From Oscillatoriaceae cyanobacterium Prado104 (GTDB lineage Bacteria; Cyanobacteriota; Cyanobacteriia; Cyanobacteriales; Microcoleaceae): 64,000 nt of DNA. The stretch lies in assembly GCA_025454405.1 (NCBI GenBank), contig JALOON010000052.1, positions 53,933 through 117,932 of the forward strand, in the 5' to 3' direction. Positions 1 to 8,278 of the stretch are shown here, in pieces (the stretch's first letter is position 1; every line of letters begins with the position of its first letter). The notes beneath the pieces were generated by a model. It was not told the DNA's origin. It was given only the letters and a program-made list of their open reading frames with translations, and made no database searches. Made by a program: the position numbers and the translations under genes.

Positions 1-114
1 ACTGCTTGCTGCTTTTTGCTGTGGGGCGATCGCAGTGGCGCTGGTTGTGCCTAGATGGAAAAAGCTAATGCCAGCCGAGGCAATTGCCCCTAATACTAAG
101 ATGGTTGTTTTCAT
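1..114 (-). CDS. N-terminus of a secreted protein, cut by the left edge
   Basis: Read on the minus strand, an ATG at 114-112 opens a frame that stays open for all 38 codons to the window edge. The peptide starts MKTTILVLGAIASAG and continues with hydrophobic residues, then small residues (ATAIAPQQKAASS), which is a typical signal peptide with a likely Ala-rich cleavage region. A purine-rich AGGG lies about 10 bases upstream of the ATG. The mature part lies outside the window, so no function can be given. Confidence 0.55.
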   Translation of the reverse strand, partial: MKTTILVLGAIASAGISFFHLGTTSATAIAPQQKAASS

Positions 115-330
115 GTTAGATGACCCTGATTTGCGTAGATAGACACTTTTCGGCAAATCCAATCTATCAGAAGTGGGTCGATGCAATAGCCCACTTGTAT
201 TCTGAAGAATCTGCCTGCAATAATCAATTCATACAGGCACACCCTGAGCGACCAGAAACGCCGGAAGTGACGTGTTAGTAGTGTCCACGATCTTCCACCA
301 ATCCCAATTTTTTGGGTAGTGGAGCTATAG

Positions 331-410
331 CCATCAGGGCTTTCATCTATCAGGGAGTTATGCCATCAGGGTGCTAATCCATCGGGTAGTTAATCCATCA
401 GGGCGCATCT
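331..410. repeat. 16-bp tandem repeat, five copies
   Basis: CCATCAGGG or a one-base variant begins at 331, 347, 363, 379 and 395, an exact 16-bp spacing; the other seven bases of the unit vary but often end in AT. The stretch 115-1195 is otherwise without a convincing gene: an 84-codon frame at 371-625 overlaps the repeat and looks like no known protein. Confidence 0.7.
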
Positions 411-1020
411 TTTACCAGCATGGAATTCCATGCAATCTAAACAAACAAAAAACGCAGATTAACGATATCTCCCACTCAAGCAGCCCTCAGCAAAAGCTGG
501 GGTTTTTTGTTGGCTGTTTTTATGGGCACTGGTGGCTGAGCTTTAACCTGCAAAATGTCGAGGTGAACCAGCTACCATTCAACAGCCACAAACCTTGCGG
601 CACGACGATAATATCAAAAAAATAACGATCTGTTGCACCTCCAAAAAGCTAAACATCTGACGCTGAGGGTCTCGGCGATCGCCAGCTCCTCTGGCCACAT
701 CATACCACTGTATGAAATTTCAAGGCATATTGTAAAATAATGTAAACAAAGCAGCTTTGTTGGCAGCAGAAATCTGGTTTAGTAAAACTTAATATAAGTT
801 ATATAAATTACATCTGAAGAATCGGGCGTCGGGCACGAGCGTTCAACTGGGGGATTTCCCCGTGCAAAGATACAGTAAAGATACGGTAAAGATACAAAGA
901 GACGAAGCTTGTTGAGAGAGAATAAAGAAAGAGCAATTAATTTATCGCGTTTGGCTAAAGCGTGAAAGCTTACCGAGGGATAACCGCTCCCATGCTCCCG
1001 TTGAAGTAAGAAATAAATGT

Positions 1021-1034
1021 CTAGACTTGTCTAG
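1021..1034. promoter_or_regulatory. Short perfect inverted repeat upstream of the AAA ATPase gene
   Basis: CTAGAC-TT-GTCTAG is a perfect 6+2+6 palindrome about 160 bases before the ATPase start. It could be a regulator site, but a palindrome this short can occur by chance; no promoter boxes were assigned. Confidence 0.2.
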
Positions 1035-1195
1035 TATTTATATAGCAGGAACAGAAACTTTCAACCTTAGATTAAGCTGACAATAAACACGGTTTGCAGC
1101 CGAGCTATCCGTCGAACAGCAGACAGTAGTGGACAACCAGTACCGATGTTTGTCTTCGTGCTTGACAAAAATCGACATAGAGGTTTAGGAACTTG

Positions 1196-3850
1196 ATGAA
1201 TCCGCAGGTGACAGCAGAAGTAAACTCAACCTACCAATATCTAGTCGGGGGCTGTCTGCCCGCCGATGCCCTCACCTATGTCAGGCGGCGGGCAGACAGC
1301 GAACTCTACGAAGGACTCAAAGCAGGACACTTCTGCTACGTGTTAAGTTCGCCGCAAATGGGAAAGTCCAGCTTGCTGTTGCGCGCGGCCTGCAGGTTGC
1401 AAGCAGAAGGCACCGCTTGCGCCACTGTTGACTTGAAAAGCATCAGCAGTCCAGACATCCCCCTCCAAAAATGGTATGCAGGAATCATGTACCGCATAGC
1501 CAGCAGCCTGTACCTCACAAACAGGTTCGATGCCCTCAAATGGTGGAACGATCGCGAACTGCTGTCGCCCGTACAGCGATTGGAGATATTTATCGAAAGA
1601 GTCCTGCTGAGGTCTTTGCAGCAAAATGTGGTAATTTTTATTGATGAAATTGACAGTATCCTCAACTTAAACTTTAGCACAAGCGATTTTTTTGCTTTCA
1701 TCCGAGCTTGTTACGAAAAACGGGCTGAGAGGTCGGAATACAAGCGCCTGACTTTTGCTGTTTTCGGAGTAGCAGCACCGTCAGAATTGATGCGCAACAA
1801 AACCAGAGTTCCTTTAAATATCGGGCGACCGGTGAATTTAAGCAGGTTGCAACTCCACGAAAGTTTGCCCCTCGCAAAAGGATTGGCGCTCAAAGCATTT
1901 CGCCCCCAAAAAGTGCTCCAAGAAATATTAGCTTGGACGGGAGGGCAACCGTTTCTGACTCACAAACTTTGTCATTTGGTACTCGAATACGGGTCTTTTA
2001 TTGGCAGAAATAGTGAAGCCCAGCAAGTAGAACAACTGGTAAACAGTCGAGTTATCAAACATTGGGAAGAACGCGACCTGCCTGCGCATTTGAGAAGGAT
2101 TCGAGATCGGCTGCTGTGCAGTCGCTGCGATCCCAGCCGACTGCTAGCCCTTTACCAACAAATTTTGCAGAATTCAGACCAAGAAAACTCGGAAGAAATG
2201 GGGGGGGTAACGGCAGATTACTCTCCCGAACAAATGGAACTATTACTGTCAGGAATAGTTGTTAAACATCAGAGTAAATTAATAGTTGCTAACCGGATTT
2301 ACCAGTCAGTTTTTAATCTTTTCTGGGTGGAAAAAGAGTTGGGAAATCTGGCTCCGTACCGGGAAGCATTGGCAGCGTGGCTGGCCGCCAATCGCGAAGA
2401 TGAATCGCTGTTATTAACTGGGGACAGCTTGCAGGAAGCTTTGGAATGGGCGGCGGATAAAACATTAAGTCAAGAACATTACTGGTTCTTGAATCTCGAT
2501 CGAGCTTTTGCAGAAAAGTCGGAGTTGACGGCGGCACAAGTTGCAGAAACTAGCGCGAATACCGATGCAGACAGCAGCATTCTCAGCTTACCACTCTCCG
2601 AGAATTTTGCCACTACCAGCGACGAGCAAAAATTGTACGATCACATTGTTTCCTGCGTGCAAACAATGACACCGAATCAAGTGATAGATAGATTCCGGCA
2701 GCTATTTATTGACGGCATGGGTTATCCCGATCGCGATATTGAAGCGGCGCTGTACAATATTGTCTCTATCAAAAACTTCGATCGCGAGTTTAAATACATT
2801 CTCCACCGCTGTTGCTACATCCCGATAAACCGCTGGCAGTTACACTCCCAGCACAAATATGCGATCTCTAATTTAATAGCTTTATTCAAGCAAACTTCCC
2901 CGCGTTTTGGAACGGAATTTTATATCGTCAAGCGCTTGCAGGAGCAAATAGCTGCATTTACTAAAAGCGCAGAATTTATCACTCTAGAGCGTTTGGTAAA
3001 AGCTGTAGAAAAAGAACCGGCACCGCCGAAAGAAGAGATTAATTACGCCTTGGGCGAGTTAATTTGCAGGTATCCTTATTTGTACGGTCATTCCTTGCTG
3101 AGCAAGGATAGCATAGACGAAGACCAGAAAACTATTAAAATCCTGCAAGCTCAAAGACAAAAGCAATTTGAAACTGATTTATCTCAATATTTAAATTATT
3201 TAGCAATTAAAAAAGAAGACACGCAAACAAAAATTATTGTGCCGACTGCAAATCCCACGCTGTTGAACGATGAAGAACTTCATTTAGCTATCAGGGAATT
3301 TGCCGGTAAAGTCGTGGGCGATCGCACTCACAAAGATTTAGCTCAATTTTTTTTGAGAGATATCAGGCAAACTCCATCGTATCGATCGTTTAAAGTCGAG
3401 TTATACGAATATTTATTATCGGCGATCGAACCGGAATACGGCGGGCGTCAATTTAACGATCGCCTGTACAAGCACATCAAAAATATCTTGCCAGAAAATG
3501 ACTCGGTGAAGTTAAATAATTTATTGATAGTTCGGACTTGCCACCAATTGTTCAACTTTTTAGTAGTTGAAAATCCCCAGCATCCCAGCCACTATGTTTT
3601 TTACGATCTGGTGCACAACCTCGGTCCCAGCCGGACAATGGCTTTGCTGCTGAAACTGGTACTGTTGTCCCGCAAAGTTAAACCAGAATTAGAAAAGCGA
3701 TTTTCTATTTTGTTCAATCACTATGAAGGTAAAGCTGCCGATGAAATTATGTGGTTTATCAAGTCATTGGAAAACTTAAATGTGGCGATGACTGTTAATT
3801 TTAGCAATGCAGATTTATCATTAATTAAACAGCAGATTATGTTGGAGTAG
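1196..3850 (+). CDS. AAA-like ATPase domain protein (884 aa)
   Basis: P-loop NTPase of the AAA-like type common in filamentous cyanobacteria. The phosphate-binding loop SSPQMGKSS lies near residues 51-59 and a Walker B motif VVIFIDEID near 145-153. The first 420 or so residues resemble the STAND-like ATPase module that in related proteins is joined to WD40 or TPR repeats. Here the C-terminal 400 residues show no WD40 or TPR pattern that I can see, and are predominantly charged and probably helical. The ATG at 1196 is preferred over a TTG three bases earlier because AGGA precedes it at a suitable distance. Signalling or regulatory scaffold is the usual guess for such proteins, but the partner and output are unknown. 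The gene appears monocistronic. Confidence 0.75.
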   Translation: MNPQVTAEVNSTYQYLVGGCLPADALTYVRRRADSELYEGLKAGHFCYVLSSPQMGKSSLLLRAACRLQAEGTACATVDLKSISSPDIPLQKWYAGIMYRIASSLYLTNRFDALKWWNDRELLSPVQRLEIFIERVLLRSLQQNVVIFIDEIDSILNLNFSTSDFFAFIRACYEKRAERSEYKRLTFAVFGVAAPSELMRNKTRVPLNIGRPVNLSRLQLHESLPLAKGLALKAFRPQKVLQEILAWTGGQPFLTHKLCHLVLEYGSFIGRNSEAQQVEQLVNSRVIKHWEERDLPAHLRRIRDRLLCSRCDPSRLLALYQQILQNSDQENSEEMGGVTADYSPEQMELLLSGIVVKHQSKLIVANRIYQSVFNLFWVEKELGNLAPYREALAAWLAANREDESLLLTGDSLQEALEWAADKTLSQEHYWFLNLDRAFAEKSELTAAQVAETSANTDADSSILSLPLSENFATTSDEQKLYDHIVSCVQTMTPNQVIDRFRQLFIDGMGYPDRDIEAALYNIVSIKNFDREFKYILHRCCYIPINRWQLHSQHKYAISNLIALFKQTSPRFGTEFYIVKRLQEQIAAFTKSAEFITLERLVKAVEKEPAPPKEEINYALGELICRYPYLYGHSLLSKDSIDEDQKTIKILQAQRQKQFETDLSQYLNYLAIKKEDTQTKIIVPTANPTLLNDEELHLAIREFAGKVVGDRTHKDLAQFFLRDIRQTPSYRSFKVELYEYLLSAIEPEYGGRQFNDRLYKHIKNILPENDSVKLNNLLIVRTCHQLFNFLVVENPQHPSHYVFYDLVHNLGPSRTMALLLKLVLLSRKVKPELEKRFSILFNHYEGKAADEIMWFIKSLENLNVAMTVNFSNADLSLIKQQIMLE

Positions 3851-3901
3851 TCATCAGTCATCAGTCATTGTTTATATATAGGCCAAAGTCTACCATTCTA
3901 A

Positions 3902-4135
3902 GGTTTCCTGTCTGAGTGTGTTTTTTTTGGAGCTGCTTTTCCTCAAATTACCTACGTGCGGGGCGCTAGTAGCGAACTCGCGTCAGTTTTGCGCGACACT
4001 CGCTTGCAGGTACAAACATTAGTCATCGCAGCCCAGAAATCGGGTTTATCTCCAAAGGAAATTGCGCATGAACCAACCTGTAAGTTACCAACTTATTCTG
4101 GTGCTGGCAAGGGAAATCTTTCCCCGGCTAGGTAA
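3902..4135 (+). pseudogene. Possible gene remnant without a start
   Basis: Between the ATPase gene and the DUF1838 gene an open plus-strand frame of about 77 codons has protein-like composition (for example ITYVRGASSELASVL followed by LQVQTLVIAAQKSG). It has no plausible start codon and runs into the 3' end of the opposite-strand DUF1838 gene. It may be the tail of a decayed gene, or chance. I do not recognise the family. Confidence 0.2.
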
Positions 4136-4896
4136 GCATCAAAATTTTGTTGAAAATAAAGCCAAGATGTCATATCTTCTACATCTAATTGTGATTTCGG
4201 CGCATCTTTAAACAGGGGAATGCGCGTACTAATTTCATCTCTCAACAAATCCGGTAATTCCGTCCAATTCTTGACTTTTGAACCTGTAGCGCTGTAAATC
4301 ATCTGACCGGGACGATCGCCCATTTTCATCCACGGAAGCCACGGTCCGATCCTATCCCAACCCAGAATTACTTGAGAAACAGATACGATTTCTGGATTTA
4401 ATAATTCCGCTGTTGAAACCGTCAGCTTAAATAACTCAGCAGCTTGATAGTAGGGATTTGGACTGTAATCAACAAATCTCGGATCGCCAGCTAAAGGATT
4501 GGGATAGTTGGGAAATAGATCGAATTGAAAAGTTGAAATTTCTCCTTCTACTTTAGCTGGAAAAACACCTTTAAAATAACCTTGCACGGGATTGTTGGCA
4601 ACGTGAGCAACATTCACAATTTCCCCCGTCCAAGGGTTCTCCCATTTGTGGAGGATTTCGCCGCTGTTGGAGTCGAGATAATAGGTTAATTCCCGCGAGG
4701 TAAATTGCCAGCTACCCTCGCCATCAGCAATGCACCTGCTGGCACTCATGCCGACTATTTTGAACAAGCGCTTTTTGGGTTCGTTGGGGACGAAAGAGTA
4801 GATCGAAACATTCCAAGTGAGAAACGTTGCTTCGCCGTCTAGGGAACTGCGCGTTTTCACCCATTCTTTGGCGCTGAATTCCTGTAATGCAACCAT
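4093..4896 (-). CDS. DUF1838 family protein (267 aa)
   Basis: The whole protein resembles the DUF1838 family, which has no established reaction. Visible hallmarks are the Trp/Tyr-rich beta pattern and segments such as YYLDSNSGEILHKWENP (about residues 72-88), and GWDRIGPWLPWMKMGDRPG in the second half. No signal peptide or membrane segment is present, so it is probably cytoplasmic. The ATG at 4896 is supported by AGGAG about nine bases upstream. It stands alone, convergent with the ATPase gene. The family is often found beside oxidoreductases, but nothing in this neighbourhood narrows the role. Confidence 0.75.
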   Translation of the reverse strand: MVALQEFSAKEWVKTRSSLDGEATFLTWNVSIYSFVPNEPKKRLFKIVGMSASRCIADGEGSWQFTSRELTYYLDSNSGEILHKWENPWTGEIVNVAHVANNPVQGYFKGVFPAKVEGEISTFQFDLFPNYPNPLAGDPRFVDYSPNPYYQAAELFKLTVSTAELLNPEIVSVSQVILGWDRIGPWLPWMKMGDRPGQMIYSATGSKVKNWTELPDLLRDEISTRIPLFKDAPKSQLDVEDMTSWLYFQQNFDAYLAGERFPLPAPE

Positions 4897-5143
4897 GCCG
4901 CAAGCTCCTGTATAAAATAGTTGGGGACTGACACATCAAAACCAAAAAAACCGGGTTTGTTACCGCATCTGCGAGTTAAAGCGAGGTATTGTCGCAAACA
5001 TCCGGTTTCTGGCTGCCCGTGCGTAAGTTCTCTAGTTAATTTTATTTTACTATCATTTTTATGAACGGTTATAAAATGAGTAAAAAATGCGCTAGGATTT
5101 TTAATTGGTTTAATCTGGGTAAGTTGGGATAGCTGGGTCGATC

Positions 5144-5506
5144 GTGCTGAAAATCGCTGTCTTTTGTCTGAAAGCTCTACATTTAGCTATCTTGCTTTTT
5201 AGTTTGAGCGGTTGGCTGTTACCTGCTAACTTGCTGTGGATTTATGTTCTTTGGATACCTGCAATGGTTGTCCAGTGGCAACTCAATCAAGGAACTTGTT
5301 TGTTAACGAATTTGGAAAATTTTTTAGTTCCCGCAGCCCGCAAGGAAAAACCGCAGCAGCAAGGACAGTTGATTAAATCGCTGTTTTTGCTTTGCTGCGA
5401 TTGCGTTCCGGGCGATCGCGCGTTAAAATATTTGGTATATGTCACTCTTGGCGCTTGCTGGAGTATCGGCTGTCTCCGGTGGTATTTCGATCGCGCAAGC
5501 AATTAA
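5144..5506 (+). CDS. Small membrane protein, unknown function (120 aa)
   Basis: Starts at GTG 5144. Two or three hydrophobic segments are visible: about residues 8-28, 29-46, and a C-terminal one near 94-112. The middle part is polar and lysine-rich (AARKEKPQQQGQ). It loosely resembles the DUF2784 type of small membrane protein in size and layout, but I cannot assign it firmly. It lies upstream of another membrane protein gene in the same direction, 151 bases apart, so co-transcription is possible but not shown. Confidence 0.5.
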   Translation: MLKIAVFCLKALHLAILLFSLSGWLLPANLLWIYVLWIPAMVVQWQLNQGTCLLTNLENFLVPAARKEKPQQQGQLIKSLFLLCCDCVPGDRALKYLVYVTLGACWSIGCLRWYFDRASN

Positions 5507-5657
5507 TTTCTGCGATTTAAATTGCCAGCCTTGTTAATAATTCTTAGCGATCGCTTACACAAAAGTTAGCATTAATTTTAAAATACTTCACACGATCGCC
5601 CAAAGATCTTCGTTAAGCTTTAGAAGAGGCAGCAATCGGTTTGGAGGCGATAAATTT

Positions 5658-6161
5658 ATGACAGCTATTACATCAAAAGTAGAATCCACCGAACATCGGT
5701 GGCAGGCAATTGTCACGGTAGCCTTAATTTTCTGGCTTAGCGGCAGCCTGATTTTGGATTTTGTAATTATGCCCAGCCTGTATCTTTCGGGAATGACAAA
5801 TTCTGCCGGATTTGCAGCAGCAGGAAATTTAATGTTTTGGGGATTCAACCGCATTGAGTTAATTTGCGCCGCTTTGGCTGCAACGGGTTTGATGGTTTTG
5901 CACAATTTGGCAGTTGGGTCAAGCAAGCGCAGCCGCACAGCAATTTTACTATCTTTAATTCTTCTGGCGATCGCTCTGATTGACACCTACGGCCTGACGC
6001 CCCAAATGAGTGCCTTGGGCATTCAGTTAAATCTGTTGGAACCCGCAACAGAAGTGCCAAGCGAGATGAATCTGCTGCACCAAGGCTATTTTGCTTTGGA
6101 AGCGCTGAAACTGGCTGTCGGGGGCACTCTGCTTAGCTGGTGCTACCGGAATCAAGGCTGA
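5658..6161 (+). CDS. Four-helix membrane protein, DUF4149-like (167 aa)
   Basis: Hydrophobic segments lie at about residues 17-38, 60-82, 93-112 and 138-158. The sequence VALIFWLSGSLILDFVIMP and the later pattern of Asn/Glu in helices resemble the DUF4149 family of small integral membrane proteins of unknown function. GGAGGCG sits upstream of the ATG. A strong hairpin with a T-rich tail follows the stop (6209-6230), so the transcript probably ends there. No catalytic motif is visible. Confidence 0.55.
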   Translation: MTAITSKVESTEHRWQAIVTVALIFWLSGSLILDFVIMPSLYLSGMTNSAGFAAAGNLMFWGFNRIELICAALAATGLMVLHNLAVGSSKRSRTAILLSLILLAIALIDTYGLTPQMSALGIQLNLLEPATEVPSEMNLLHQGYFALEALKLAVGGTLLSWCYRNQG

Positions 6162-6208
6162 ACGCAGCCAAAACTTAAAAGACTCAGAAGTTAATGCAGA
6201 AAATTAAA

Positions 6209-6230
6209 GCAGCAGGCAATTGCCTGCTGC
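6209..6230 (+). terminator. Rho-independent-type terminator
   Basis: A perfect 22-base palindrome (GCAGCAGGCAA and its complement) is followed by TAAATTTTTAG, 47 bases after the stop of the DUF4149-like gene. It could also serve the opposite-strand RRM gene. Confidence 0.6.
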
Positions 6231-6275
6231 TAAATTTTTAGGTTTTAGGGTTTATGGCCATCGCATCACCGCCAA

Positions 6276-6395
6276 TGACCGCGAAAACTTCGGCAGCGAG
6301 ACACCGTAATATCTGCAGGCTGCGCGCTGCATTGCCATTATCGACTTCCTTTGACCGCGAAAATTTTAGCACCGACGCACCATAGCATCTGTAGG
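6276..6395. repeat. Pair of diverged 44-bp direct repeats
   Basis: Bases 6276-6319 and 6352-6395 align without gaps at 34 of 44 positions, both starting TGACCGCGAAAA and ending CTGYAGG. They lie just 3' of the RRM gene. They may be an old duplication of the gene's 3' region or an intergenic element. Confidence 0.45.
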
Positions 6396-6421
6396 ATATC
6401 GACAAGCGCCATGCACCGGAC

Positions 6422-6706
6422 TTAAAATCCGCCGTTCCGCTTTGTACCGCCGCGAGAGGGACCTTCTTTCGGCTTAGCTTTATTTACCCGCAACTGACGG
6501 CCCATCCAGTCTGCACCGTCTAATTCGGCAATTGCAGCATCTTCTTGGGCATCCTCAGTCATGTCAACAAAAGCAAAGCCCCGCATCCGACCGGTTTCCC
6601 TGTCGGTGGGCAGAACAACTCGGCTCACTGTGCCGTACTCTGAAAATACGGCTTTCAGGTCTTCTTCAGTGGCGCGGTAAGACAGATTTCCAACGTAAAT
6701 GGTCAT
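6422..6706 (-). CDS. Cyanobacterial RNA-binding protein, single RRM (94 aa)
   Basis: A single RNA-recognition motif covers residues 2-78, with RNP2 IYVGNL at 3-8 and RNP1 RGFAFVDM at 42-49; a short basic glycine-rich tail (GPSRGGTKRNGGF) follows. This is the Rbp family of cyanobacteria, small RRM proteins many of which accumulate at low temperature and bind poly(U)/(G) RNA. A long 5' gap (6707-7135) is consistent with a regulated leader, as is known for this family, but I see no defined element in it. A second family member lies at 12320-12625. Which Rbp number it corresponds to cannot be decided here. Confidence 0.88.
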   Translation of the reverse strand: MTIYVGNLSYRATEEDLKAVFSEYGTVSRVVLPTDRETGRMRGFAFVDMTEDAQEDAAIAELDGADWMGRQLRVNKAKPKEGPSRGGTKRNGGF

Positions 6707-7135
6707 ATGGCTGCTTCGTAAAATTTACCCAAACTTGACTAAAGTTATCTTTAATCGCAGTTCGGAATTTGCTTCCTGCGCTGTTGGGTGGTCGGCCATC
6801 CCAAGATAAGCAGGCTATCCCCCTCAAGCCGAGGGTTCCCAATTTAAAATATTTAAACTGGCATTGAAGTTGCGGTCAATCGACCTACCACAAACTACGA
6901 CAAACAGGCACTAATCTGGACAAGAAATCAAGGTTTTCCCGTCAGCTCAGACGTTGCGAGTAAAGCTGCTATACAAAACATCGACTGTGGCTTGCAAACT
7001 AGAAAATTTTTAGCCTTAATTTTCGGAATGCTCAGAAACATAGCATAAAATTACATCTCTGTCAACATTGTCACCCACAGCCTGCAAGTAGGGCGCGCGC
7101 CGCGCACCCTACTATCGAAAGCCCGTAAGAAATCC
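6707..7135. other. Gap between RRM gene and small gene
   Basis: No coding potential is visible. The stretch is the probable leader of the RRM gene on the minus strand. Near 7088-7110 there is a GGGCGCGCG...CGCGCACCC-type hairpin related to the GGTGCGCA hairpins seen after the OYE and sdhA genes; it probably ends the small gene at 7136-7351. Confidence 0.35.
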
Positions 7136-7351
7136 TCAGTCGATCGAAATTGACTGAGGTCCGCTGCTGTTACCGTTACTGTTTTCAGTTGCCGGAGGAG
7201 TGTAAGTCGAGCCGGCTTGGTCGTCAATCCAGCTTCTAATCGGATCTTCGTTCAGGTTGAGTCTCAGCAAGCCCGAAAAAAATCCGCCCGTAAAGGCGAT
7301 AGGCTGTTGGATCAATTCTTTGACTACGGGGATGAGTTCGTCGAGGAACAT
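7136..7351 (-). CDS. Small conserved cyanobacterial protein (71 aa)
   Basis: A short acidic protein starting MFLDELIPVVKELIQQP, with an amphipathic N-terminal helix, a glycine-containing middle (FTGGFFSGLLRLNL) and a low-complexity polar C-terminal tail rich in Asn, Ser and Thr. I recall proteins of this pattern as conserved hypotheticals in cyanobacteria, but no role is known to me. GGAGACATTTGA lies before the ATG, a reasonable ribosome site. It is divergent from egtC, and the two share about 138 bases of upstream DNA. Confidence 0.55.
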   Translation of the reverse strand: MFLDELIPVVKELIQQPIAFTGGFFSGLLRLNLNEDPIRSWIDDQAGSTYTPPATENSNGNSSGPQSISID

Positions 7352-7489
7352 TCAAATGTCTCCTGTTGCTGGGATTCTATTTACTAATATACAAAAATAT
7401 ACAATTCGCTGCGGAATAGCTGATGAGCTGGCCGATCGACCGATTGCCCGATCGCGCTAAAATGCGGATCGATTTATCGAACAAATTTT

Positions 7490-8278
7490 ATGTGTCGTTT
7501 GCTGGGCTACCTCGGGCAGCCGATTTTACTAGATTCTATTCTGTACAAGCCCGATCGCTCGTTAATCGTCCAAAGTTACGAGCCCCGCGAAATGACTTCA
7601 GGAGTCGTGAATGCTGACGGTTTTGGCATCGGTTGGTATCACTCCCAACGAGATACTGACCCGTTTACTTACAAAAATACCCTGCCAATTTGGAACGATA
7701 CCAACTTGCCGCATCTAGCTCGATATGTCGAGTCTGAATGTATTCTGGGATACGTTCGCAGCGCCACGGCGGGACAAGCTTTAGATTTTAGCAACTGTCA
7801 GCCGTTTGGATACGATCGCTTGCTGTTCGTACACAACGGTTTCATTCAAAATTTTCGGCAAACTCTTTACAGGCAGATGCGCGCTCAACTGAGCGATCCT
7901 GTCTATCAATTAGTTAAAGGTACTACAGATTCAGAGCATATTTTCGGTTTGTTTGTCAATGAATTGACAGCGAAAAATATAACTGTAGAAACTGCTTTGC
8001 GCAATGCCCTCAAAACTTTGGTAGAACTGGCAAAATTCGATCGAGTAGAATTTTCAGCCAATATCATTATCAGCGACGGACAGCAACTTGTAGCCTCTCG
8101 CTTTGCTTGGCAAACAACTCCTCCTTCTCTTTACTGGTTGCGAGATGATTTAAATTTTCCAAAATCTGTCATTATTGCTTCTGAACCTTTATTTGCTAGC
8201 AACTGGCACGAGTGTCCGGCGCAAAGCATTATTAGTGTGGGAGGAGACGGTGAAGTCCGGATCGATTCAATCTTGTAG
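7490..8278 (+). CDS. egtC: EgtC-type class II glutamine amidotransferase (ergothioneine pathway)
   Basis: The protein begins MCRLLGYLG, so Cys2 becomes the N-terminal nucleophile after Met removal, as in class II (Ntn) amidotransferases. NADGFGIGWY (about 43-52) and VRSATAGQAL (about 89-98) are conserved substrate-loop motifs. In actinobacteria EgtC removes the gamma-glutamyl group from the sulfoxide made by EgtB. At 262 aa it has the normal length. Its last 29 bases overlap the proposed egtB start, and egtD lies 3' of egtB, so assignment rests on both family and context. Presence of egtC suggests a gamma-glutamylcysteine route rather than direct cysteine use. No clear Shine-Dalgarno precedes the ATG. 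Confidence 0.9.
   Translation: MCRLLGYLGQPILLDSILYKPDRSLIVQSYEPREMTSGVVNADGFGIGWYHSQRDTDPFTYKNTLPIWNDTNLPHLARYVESECILGYVRSATAGQALDFSNCQPFGYDRLLFVHNGFIQNFRQTLYRQMRAQLSDPVYQLVKGTTDSEHIFGLFVNELTAKNITVETALRNALKTLVELAKFDRVEFSANIIISDGQQLVASRFAWQTTPPSLYWLRDDLNFPKSVIIASEPLFASNWHECPAQSIISVGGDGEVRIDSIL

Noticed and set aside
371..625. Short plus-strand frame in the left gap
   Set aside because: It overlaps the 16-bp repeat and shows no recognisable protein pattern.
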